From positions 1 through 19,559 of the forward strand of contig JAUMTV010000063.1 of assembly GCA_030531025.1 (NCBI GenBank): 19,559 nucleotides of DNA, given 5' to 3'. Shown here one piece after another: positions 13,894 through 19,559 of the stretch; position 1 is the first letter of the stretch, and each line of letters starts with the position of its first letter. The translations under genes and the position numbers were made by a program. This stretch comes from Turicibacter sp. (GTDB lineage: Bacteria; Bacillota; Bacilli; MOL361; Turicibacteraceae). The notes beneath the pieces are model-generated. The model was not told the DNA's origin and did no database searches. It saw only the letters and a list, made by a program, of their open reading frames with translations.

Positions 13894-15626
13894 TGGATAC
13901 TCAAATACTAAAACGACTATTATCATTTAGTCGACCGTATCTAAAATATTTATTCTTAGTCTTATTTTCTTCTATGGGGCAAATTATCTTTACGTTGCTA
14001 ACCCCAATCTTAATTGGTGAAGCGATCGATTATTTAGTCGGAAAAGGTTTGGTTGAGTTTCATTTATTATGGAATCAACTGATATTCATCATGATTAGTG
14101 TGCTATTGACGTCATTATTTAGTTGGTTAGTGGTGAGATTCTCTAACACCATGACTTATTCTATTACAAGGGATTTAAGAGTTCAGTTATTTGCTAAGTA
14201 TTCTTCTTTACCGCTTCGTTATCTTGATGCTCATGCTCATGGAGATTTATTAAGTCGGATGATTAATGATATCGATTTAATCGGAGATGGATTGCTACAA
14301 GGGTTTACGAATTTGTTTAATGGTATCGCAACCATTGTCGGGACGATTGGATTTATGATTTATATCAATATCCCAATCGCGATGATTGTCATTATTTTAA
14401 CGCCTTTATCATTAGTTGTTGCAACTATTATTGCAAATAAGACTTATAAGTATTTCCAAGAACAACTCACTATACGTGGGGAGCTTGGTGGATATGTTGA
14501 AGAGATGATTGGAAATCAAAAGGTAGTCAAAGCCTTTGGCTATGAGAAGGAAAATCAAGCCGTTTTTGAAGAGATTAATCATCGACTTTATGTAAGTGGA
14601 GTGAAGTCTCAATTTTTAGGAGCACTTGTCAATCCAAGTACGAGAGTTGTCAATAGTATTGTTTATGGTAGTGTTTGTATAGCAGGTTCTTTATTTGTTG
14701 TAGCAGGGTATATGAGTGTTGGTGCTCTATCAAGTTTCTTGAGTTATGCTAATCAATATACAAAACCATTTAATGATATTTCAAATGTTTTTACAGAGCT
14801 TCAAACAGCCCTTGCAAGTGCGACTAGAGTTTTTCACTTATTAGATATGGCAAGCGAAATAGATGTAGAACATGCTCAAATGATTCAAGAGGTTAAAGGT
14901 CATGTTCAAATTCAAAATTTATACTTTTCTTATGAAGAGAATCAAAAATTGATTGAAAATCTGACGGTTGAAGCAAAGCCTGGAGAAATGATTGCTATTG
15001 TAGGGCCGACTGGATGTGGGAAAACGACATTTATTAATTTATTAATGCGATTTTATGATCCAAAAGGTGGTCATATTTTGATTGATGGAATCGATACACA
15101 GAACATGAATCGCGACTATTTAAGAAGTTTATATGGAATGGTTTTACAGGATTCATGGCTTTTTAATGGGACGATTCGAGAGAATATTGCTTATGGTAAA
15201 GAAGCCAGTGAGGAGGAGATTATTGAAGCTGCTAAGAGTGCTCATGCTCATCAATTTATTACTCAATTAAAGGATGGGTATGATACTGTTGTGAGTGAAG
15301 AGGGTGGAAATCTATCTCAAGGTCAAAAGCAGTTATTATGCATTGCTCGTATTATGCTTCTTAAGCCACCGATGTTAATTTTAGATGAAGCGACTTCTTC
15401 AATCGATACGCGTACAGAAAGACAAATTCAACAAGCTTTTGATCAAATCATGCAAGGGCGTACGACGTTCGTTGTAGCCCATCGCCTATCAACCATTCAA
15501 AAGGCTGATCAAATTCTAGTGATGAATAACGGACAGGTGATAGAGCAAGGAAATCATGATGAATTATTAGAAAAGAAAGGTTTCTATCATCAGTTGTATT
15601 ATAGCCAATTTGATTTAGGACTTTAG
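13893..15626 (+). CDS. ABC exporter half-transporter, catalytic subunit
   Basis: A 577-residue half-transporter with six membrane helices (about 15-320) and a nucleotide-binding domain: Walker A GPTGCGKT (371-378), Walker B LILDE with catalytic Glu 499, and H-loop His 530 (VAHRLST), all consensus. The signature is the variant LSQGQ (474-478) instead of LSGGQ. Since each ATP site combines one subunit's Walker motifs with the other's signature, the variant signature here completes the degenerate site of the preceding subunit, while this subunit's Walker motifs with the partner's LSGGQ make the active site. TAATG overlap and GGAGG (13881) show coupled translation. The two form one heterodimer; substrate unknown. 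Confidence 0.94.
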   Translation: MDTQILKRLLSFSRPYLKYLFLVLFSSMGQIIFTLLTPILIGEAIDYLVGKGLVEFHLLWNQLIFIMISVLLTSLFSWLVVRFSNTMTYSITRDLRVQLFAKYSSLPLRYLDAHAHGDLLSRMINDIDLIGDGLLQGFTNLFNGIATIVGTIGFMIYINIPIAMIVIILTPLSLVVATIIANKTYKYFQEQLTIRGELGGYVEEMIGNQKVVKAFGYEKENQAVFEEINHRLYVSGVKSQFLGALVNPSTRVVNSIVYGSVCIAGSLFVVAGYMSVGALSSFLSYANQYTKPFNDISNVFTELQTALASATRVFHLLDMASEIDVEHAQMIQEVKGHVQIQNLYFSYEENQKLIENLTVEAKPGEMIAIVGPTGCGKTTFINLLMRFYDPKGGHILIDGIDTQNMNRDYLRSLYGMVLQDSWLFNGTIRENIAYGKEASEEEIIEAAKSAHAHQFITQLKDGYDTVVSEEGGNLSQGQKQLLCIARIMLLKPPMLILDEATSSIDTRTERQIQQAFDQIMQGRTTFVVAHRLSTIQKADQILVMNNGQVIEQGNHDELLEKKGFYHQLYYSQFDLGL

Positions 15627-15856
15627 CCAATAAATAAGGCGGTTTCTTGCTAAATAAAAATATAGAAGGTCACGCCTAAGTGCTATACTGAATTTATTTC
15701 ATTTAACATGGATAAGTAACGTTAAATGATAAAATAATTATTATTTAATGACATTAGAAAAAAAATCAAAAGTTAGACTCAAATGATTACTGAATTTCTC
15801 AATAAAATCGTGTGATATATAAGTTGGTAATTGTATGGGAAGAGGGAAAAATAAAA
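15627..15856. other. Non-coding gap before repeat copy 3
   Basis: I see no gene in these 230 bases. CATTTAAC (15700-15707) can pair with GTTAAATG (15721-15728), followed by an AT-rich stretch that is not a U-tract, so a terminator for the exporter operon is only possible, not clear. AAGGCG near 15637 and CGCCTAAG at 15673-15680 are a further weak inverted pair. Confidence 0.5.
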
Positions 15857-15985
15857 CTATATAAGTCCAGATAAATTTTCTTCATAGAAAATTTTTATCT
15901 GGACTATAGTTAGTCTTGAAGTTAAAAAGCATTAGGAATTAAGTAAGATTCTAAAAATGTAGATTATTTTTCTGTTTTTATATAG
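15857..15985 (+). repeat. Interspersed structured repeat, short form (copy 3, reference copy)
   Basis: The cleanest copy: 129 bases with perfect 8-base inverted ends, CTATATAA (15857-15864) and TTATATAG (15978-15985). Hairpin 1 pairs AGTCCAG (15864-15870) with CTGGACT (15899-15905) and continues through an A/T stem with a two-base bulge. Hairpin 2 pairs AGTCTT with AAGATT (one wobble). Hairpin 3 pairs AAAAAT (15953-15958) with ATTTTT (15966-15971). It lies immediately next to the terminator of the minus-strand gene at 16031. Confidence 0.85.
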
Positions 15986-15986
15986 A

Positions 15987-16012
15987 AAAGGACACCTTTT
16001 GAGGTGTCCTTT
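15987..16012 (-). terminator. Intrinsic terminator of the 16031-16624 gene
   Basis: AAAGGACACCT (15987-15997), loop TTTG, AGGTGTCCTTT (16002-16012): a perfect 11-bp stem. Read on the minus strand it is followed by TTTTC and the AT-rich end of repeat copy 3; it may also stop + strand transcripts. Confidence 0.85.
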
Positions 16013-16030
16013 CATTTGAAGGATAATTTT

Positions 16031-16624
16031 TTATTGTGCTTCAGATGTATCAATCGAATGAATGGTTAATTCTGTTCCGTTATGTTCTAAGTCACCAATG
16101 ACTTCTCCTGATTCTGATAATCCAATTAATGAAAATGATTCTCCCGTAAAATCAGGAGAGTAAGCCATCCAAATGTATACTCCTTCTACATTTGATTCAA
16201 AGACTTTGGCACTATGTGCAATGCTAAAAGTTGGTTCAGTGACAAGAACTTCAAATAAATCAGGATTTGTTGTTACACCGGCATAAATCGTATATGGAAT
16301 ATCATCAGATTGACGTAGGGTTACGTATGTAATTCCCGCTTGCTCTTCAAGACTCGTTGTTTCATGTTGAATAGCGCCATCGACATATTCATAACCTGAG
16401 AAATTACGATCTAAAAAAGCAAGCGAAATTTGATCTTCTCCAGGAACGCGATATAAAAGAAGGGTTCCTTCTTCTGTTTTTTTTTCATACAGTGTTTCAA
16501 GAGTACTTAAACCAGCAATAGTCATGGCTTCTTCTGTTGTTTTTGCCCCTGTGTTATATTGTAAGAAAAAAACGACGAGTAAGGCAGTGATAGATAGAGA
16601 TAATGTAGCGATTATTTTTTTCAA
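16031..16624 (-). CDS. Unrecognised membrane-anchored or secreted protein, TTG start
   Basis: A 197-residue protein with an N-terminal signal or anchor (two lysines, then a hydrophobic run to about residue 22, LSLSITALLVVFFLQ). There is no lipobox cysteine and no clear cleavage site. The outer part looks beta-rich and acidic (LLLYRVPGEDQISLAFL, then ENTSLEEQ-like and TIYAGVTTNPDLFEVL segments) and contains no motif I recognise. The only sensible start is TTG at 16624, with GAGAGGG about nine bases upstream. The promoter region carries a 16-base perfect palindrome (16659-16674). It is monocistronic and terminated at 15987-16012. Confidence 0.75.
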   Translation of the reverse strand: MKKIIATLSLSITALLVVFFLQYNTGAKTTEEAMTIAGLSTLETLYEKKTEEGTLLLYRVPGEDQISLAFLDRNFSGYEYVDGAIQHETTSLEEQAGITYVTLRQSDDIPYTIYAGVTTNPDLFEVLVTEPTFSIAHSAKVFESNVEGVYIWMAYSPDFTGESFSLIGLSESGEVIGDLEHNGTELTIHSIDTSEAQ

Positions 16625-16905
16625 CTAAGTCAACCCTCTCTCATATGAATAGTTTTGCTACATTATATAATGTAAAGTGAAGTTTTAAGACTGAAGTTAC
16701 ATAATCTAACAAAAAGTCACTGATACTTTAAAAGAAAAAGCGAGGAGGTCCGATAAAATGAATCAAATACTTCCTTTTATTTAGGTTAAGGTGTCGAAAA
16801 AAAAGATACTCTGTTAGATGGTGGTTTAAAATATTTTATAATAATTTACAATGAGATGAATGCCATGTAGAATGTAACATGAGATTTATAATTAACGGGG
16901 GAATT
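16625..16905. other. Divergent intergenic region with possible 8-codon ORF
   Basis: Besides the palindrome at 16659-16674, the gap holds a strong ribosome binding site AGGAGGT (16743-16749) with an ATG eight bases later, opening an eight-codon frame, MNQILPFI, that ends at TAG (16782-16784). TATAAT at about 16837-16842 (in TTTTATAATAATTT) may be the -10 box for the gene at 16906. Nothing else is supported. Confidence 0.35.
16659..16674. promoter_or_regulatory. 16-bp perfect palindrome, candidate operator
   Basis: TACATTATATAATGTA is its own reverse complement. It contains TATAAT on both strands and lies 35-50 bases upstream of the TTG start of the minus-strand gene, so a dimeric repressor bound here would cover the -10 box of that gene. 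The regulator is not identified. Confidence 0.55.
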
Positions 16906-17235
16906 ATGGATAAAAGAGAGGTTACTTATTTTGAACATTATCTGTCAACGATTAAAGAACGTCACACAAAAGATAAAGACATGCCTACGCCATCAAAAAA
17001 GCTAAAGAAAGAAGACGTGATTAGGCGATATGATAAAATTAAACTTTTGAATTTAACTGACCATTTAATCTTAGATGTCATGATTGTTCCTGATCGTGAA
17101 GCTAATTTATATGAAGGAAAGTATGGACAATCGTCTTTGTTTGGACAGCAAATTTTAGGAAAAACTATTTTAACGCAGTTTCAGATTAATGACATAGATT
17201 ATAAAATTGTCTCAGCTAGTGGAAATCGAAGCTAA
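16906..17235 (+). CDS. Unrecognised small cytoplasmic protein
   Basis: A 109-residue protein with no membrane segment or signal. The N-terminal 45 residues are strongly charged and helical (REVTYFEHYLSTIKERHTKD, then PSKKLKKEDVIRRYDKIK); the rest alternates short hydrophobic strands (LILDVMIV, TILTQFQI, YKIVSASG). I do not recognise the family. GGGGG directly before ATG 16906 supports that start over an ATG nine codons upstream. It is monocistronic, with a terminator overlapping its stop codon. Confidence 0.7.
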   Translation: MDKREVTYFEHYLSTIKERHTKDKDMPTPSKKLKKEDVIRRYDKIKLLNLTDHLILDVMIVPDREANLYEGKYGQSSLFGQQILGKTILTQFQINDIDYKIVSASGNRS

Positions 17236-17265
17236 AAAGTAGCCTATTTACTGAGGCTACTTTTT
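17234..17265 (+). terminator. Intrinsic terminator of the 16906 gene
   Basis: AAAAAGTAGCC (17234-17244) pairs perfectly with GGCTACTTTTT (17255-17265); the hairpin begins inside the TAA stop codon. Confidence 0.88.
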
Positions 17266-17428
17266 GTTATTTTATGACTGATTATGTACTATTTTATATT
17301 TTAAGAGTTTTAAATCATGAACTTTTTTTAAAAAATGATGTCTAAAAAAGAAGAAGGGCTCATACAATGACAATGTAGTAAAAAAGACGACTACAATCGA
17401 ATATCTTTGATAAAAGGGGAATGAGTTC

Positions 17429-18289
17429 ATGAGATTAAATCATCAATTTTTTACAACTTTTCAAGGATTAAATTTAAATTTGGAAGAGTTGTTAGGAAAA
17501 TATGCAGCACGAGAGTATTCTTATCAATCAATGGTGGAAATTGATGTTTTAAACTACAGTATTAGCGTGCCGGATCACTTAAATACAATGATTAATTGTG
17601 ATGGATATGACTTTGTCGCCTATGAATCAAATCAATATTTTGATTACAGTATGGCACCATTAACTGTGACAATTAGTAGCCAACCACTTCTTGATTCATC
17701 ATTTCAAACGGAAGCCGATCAATTAGCCTTTTTAAAACGCATGGTTGGTATTATGCAACATCAGTTTAATGTGAAAAAACTGAAAGAAACAATGATAGAT
17801 GGTCATCCAGCCATTATTGTGGAGCAGGGATTAAGTCTGGTAGGCTCTCAAACGTATGCGATGCTCATTTCAAATCATGTATTGATGCAAATTTCAGTTT
17901 CATTAAAAGGAAACTTTACGAATGCACAAGAGGTTACAGAGGGGATTATTACATCTTTTCGTGTGAACTCAACTCCAAGTCCACAAAATGCATCTATTGA
18001 AAAAGTAAAGAAAGATTCAATGCTTAATGAGTTTGAAGAAGGTTGTCTTTCAAATGGATATGTTCAGTATGTGATTTCTCCCTCTCATACTGAGCATATT
18101 CAACAAGCTCACTCATATGAGCAGGGAGTTTTAGAAAAAAGAATGCAGCAGTATGAGAGGCTTAACGAATTCAAACAAAAGTCTAATGCTTTTTTAGGAT
18201 GCGATGAAATGATGGATTTAATGTTTAGTGCATGGGGGAATAGTGCTAATCATCTAGCGCTATTAATGATTCAAAATGAACTAAAATAA
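17429..18289 (+). CDS. Unrecognised 286-residue protein
   Basis: No signal peptide or membrane segment is visible. Residues about 35-180 alternate beta strands and helices (YSISVPDHLNTMINCDGYDF, LTVTISSQPL, QTYAMLISNHVLMQISVSLK, EGIITSFRV), a pattern reminiscent of PsbP/DcrB-like small folds, where a strand-rich domain ends in a final helix before 'SF'; this is only an impression. The C-terminal hundred residues are helical and polar, with EHIQQAHSYEQGVLEKRMQQ suggesting a coiled stretch. Ribosome binding is through AAGGGG at about 17414. It stands alone, between two terminators, with no informative partner. Confidence 0.7.
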   Translation: MRLNHQFFTTFQGLNLNLEELLGKYAAREYSYQSMVEIDVLNYSISVPDHLNTMINCDGYDFVAYESNQYFDYSMAPLTVTISSQPLLDSSFQTEADQLAFLKRMVGIMQHQFNVKKLKETMIDGHPAIIVEQGLSLVGSQTYAMLISNHVLMQISVSLKGNFTNAQEVTEGIITSFRVNSTPSPQNASIEKVKKDSMLNEFEEGCLSNGYVQYVISPSHTEHIQQAHSYEQGVLEKRMQQYERLNEFKQKSNAFLGCDEMMDLMFSAWGNSANHLALLMIQNELK

Positions 18290-18363
18290 AGAACGGAATA
18301 TTAATAAATTTCAAATCATATAGATAGTAACGGAATGTCTAGATAAAATTCATTTCATCACTA

Positions 18364-18398
18364 AAAAAGCTATGGCTAAATGGTGTCATGGCTTTTTT
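18364..18398 (+). terminator. Intrinsic terminator of the 17429 gene
   Basis: AAAAAGCTATG (18364-18374) pairs with CATGGCTTTTT (18387-18397), with one U-G wobble, and runs into further T residues. It lies 75 bases after the stop codon. Confidence 0.8.
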
Positions 18399-18473
18399 TT
18401 ATGTCAATTTTAGGCGAACATTCGAATATATTGTAGTATCTAATGTTTGACTTTCAAAAGGAGAGAAGGTTAA

Positions 18474-19139
18474 ATGAAGCGAATGATAAGCGGAATGATA
18501 TTTTTATTCATTGTAATTTGCTTTATTATTTATTGTTTTAACGATAAAGAACCGGAGGTGATGGAATCGACAAATGAAAGGATGGAGTGGGAGACAACTT
18601 TAACAGATGAACAAATTAAAGAACTAAATGACTACTTTAAAGCATTAACAATTATTCATTTTCAAGATTATGAACGTGATGAAGAGAGTATGTTACAGCT
18701 TTTAAACTTTGGTAGTCAGCTACTACAACTTGAATATCCAGCAATGGTGGAGCCGATGTGGCGAGATGAAGAAGCGTATGTTTCCTTTGACAAAAGAATG
18801 TTATTATCTATTATTGATCAGTATTTTGATGAAAAAGTAACGGCCGTTAGGATTTATTCTGACTTAGGTGATTATATTGTTAGAGCAGATATTAAACTTA
18901 AAACTGATAATATTTACCCACAATTTAACCAATGTCAGTTAAATGAGGATGGAACATATACGATTGATATTAATTTATATGAAACGAAAGAAAAATTAGA
19001 TGATGATTTTCATTTAACATATAATTGGCAAACAAAAGTTGATTGTCATCAAGTCGGTGCTGCTATTGCAACCTTTTATTATGAAGGAAGTGAAGGATAT
19101 TTATTGAGTTATCATCCAATTTATTTTGATGAATCGTAA
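18474..19139 (+). CDS. Unrecognised membrane-anchored protein
   Basis: A 221-residue protein with a positively charged N-terminus followed by one hydrophobic segment (about 5-22, ISGMIFLFIVICFIIYCF), which fits an uncleaved anchor with the rest outside the cell; no lipobox in the right place. The outer part starts with an acidic helix (TTLTDEQIKELNDYFKALTI) and continues with mixed strands such as AVRIYSDLGDYIVRADIKLK and TYTIDINLYETKEKLDDDFH. I do not recognise the family. AAAGGAGAG at 18457 supports the start. It is convergent with the gene at 19166-19450 and shares its terminator. Confidence 0.72.
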   Translation: MKRMISGMIFLFIVICFIIYCFNDKEPEVMESTNERMEWETTLTDEQIKELNDYFKALTIIHFQDYERDEESMLQLLNFGSQLLQLEYPAMVEPMWRDEEAYVSFDKRMLLSIIDQYFDEKVTAVRIYSDLGDYIVRADIKLKTDNIYPQFNQCQLNEDGTYTIDINLYETKEKLDDDFHLTYNWQTKVDCHQVGAAIATFYYEGSEGYLLSYHPIYFDES

Positions 19140-19166
19140 AATAGCACGTCATGAACGTGCTATTTT
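19138..19166. terminator. Bidirectional terminator between convergent genes
   Basis: AAAATAGCACGT (19138-19149), a five-base loop, and ACGTGCTATTTT (19155-19166). The stem starts in the stop codon of the + gene and ends at the stop codon of the minus gene, with T-runs in both directions. Confidence 0.88.
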
Positions 19167-19450
19167 TATATGATTTCATCCGTTTTAGTGATGTCTTGTA
19201 AAATTTGCTCCATTTGATGAAGTTGAAGTTGTACTGTATTCCACTCCGTTTGATGCTTTTTATAACTCATTTGTAAGTCCCACAGTGATTCGTATAGAGG
19301 TTGAACCTCTGTTTCTAAAAAGTTAGGATTCATTTCAATCCCGTTAATATTTTCTTCAATCATCTTCATTTTCACTTTTAACTCTTCTAATTCGCTGGCT
19401 AAATCAGATTCTTTTGCTTTTAATAACTCATAAGTTTCTTTTAAGCTCAT
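19166..19450 (-). CDS. Small coiled-coil protein of unknown function
   Basis: A 94-residue protein that is almost entirely charged and amphipathic helix: leucines and isoleucines recur at heptad spacing through LLKAKESDLASELEELKVKM and again through QMSYKKHQTEWNTVQLQLHQ, with a short break near residues 40-50 (MNPNFLETEVQP). Two antiparallel helices or a dimer are likely. There is no signal or membrane segment. I chose ATG 19450, behind GGAGTGG; a longer frame would translate through repeat copy 4. Family and partner are unknown. Upstream of it on its own strand lies repeat copy 4 in antisense orientation. Confidence 0.7.
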   Translation of the reverse strand: MSLKETYELLKAKESDLASELEELKVKMKMIEENINGIEMNPNFLETEVQPLYESLWDLQMSYKKHQTEWNTVQLQLHQMEQILQDITKTDEII

Positions 19451-19473
19451 CTTGACCACTCCCACTCGACAAA

Positions 19474-19559
19474 CTATATAAGTCCAGATAAGTTTTTTAC
19501 ATCGTAAAAAACTTATCTGCCCTACTAATGGAGGAAACATGCTTCGCATGGTAGGTGAC
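19474..19559 (+). repeat. Interspersed structured repeat, long form (copy 4, cut by window end)
   Basis: It begins CTATATAAGTCC like copy 3. Hairpin 1 is the strongest in the family: CAGATAAGTTTTTT pairs perfectly with AAAAAACTTATCTG. The inner module follows from about 19519, matching 40 bases of copy 1 with one change. The window ends inside it, so hairpins 2 and 3 are not seen. Confidence 0.8.

Noticed and set aside
18415..18424. CGAACATTCG as a LexA (SOS) box before the 18474 gene
   Set aside because: The Gram-positive box is CGAAC-N4-GTTCG; here the arms lack the four-base spacer and the GTTCG half.
19451..19549. N-terminal extension of the coiled-coil protein
   Set aside because: It is the reverse complement of repeat copy 4; ATG 19450 has a fitting binding site.
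1..19559. CRISPR array, tRNA or rRNA genes, transposase
   Set aside because: No regularly spaced direct repeats, cloverleaf or rRNA-like segments, and no transposase frame were seen; the repeats found are widely spaced and non-coding.

Overview
The window is AT-rich, gene-dense DNA with strong Shine-Dalgarno sites, TTG/GTG alternative starts and many short U-tailed terminators, which points to a low-GC member of the Bacillota (Firmicutes). The style of the proteins suggests a Turicibacter/Erysipelotrichia-like gut anaerobe, but this is inference and the window holds no rRNA or marker gene to prove it.

Layout. (1) 1-600: one partial and one full copy of an interspersed structured repeat, then a decayed C-terminal relic of tatC. 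(2) 636-8112: a molybdenum-cofactor (Moco) locus, all on the + strand: mobB, a Moco-type riboswitch with its own terminator, moeA, mobA, moaB/mog, modA, modB, a second MoeA-like protein with a four-cysteine tail, moaC, moaA and a MOSC-domain protein. These cover cyclic pyranopterin formation (MoaA, MoaC), adenylylation and metal insertion (MoaB/Mog, MoeA), dinucleotide attachment (MobA, MobB) and molybdate capture (ModA, ModB). The ATPase ModC, the MPT synthase MoaD/MoaE and MoeB are not in the window. (3) 8218-10223: an ECF-like sigma-factor gene broken by one in-frame TAG, coupled to an intact membrane protein that looks like its anti-sigma partner. (4) 10434-10946: an unrecognised orphan with a good promoter. 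(5) 11120-15626: a LysR regulator divergent from a two-gene ABC exporter whose halves show the classic degenerate/consensus asymmetry of heterodimeric exporters. (6) 15627-19559: small unrecognised genes, two with N-terminal membrane segments and one coiled coil, each closed by a clear hairpin terminator.

The most unusual feature is a repeat family seen at about 1-53 (tail), 49-220, 12045-12173, 15857-15985 and 19474-19559 (cut by the window end). The short form is 129 bp, has CTATATAA/TTATATAG ends, and folds into three successive hairpins whose arms show compensatory changes between copies. Two copies carry an almost identical 40-42 nt inner module, itself a hairpin with a GGAGG-ATG arrangement. 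One copy appears to form the 5' leader of the exporter operon. The second notable structure is the riboswitch leader at 1148-1340, with a textbook GAAA tetraloop/11-nt receptor pair and a mutually exclusive antiterminator, followed by a 59-nt near-perfect hairpin before moeA.
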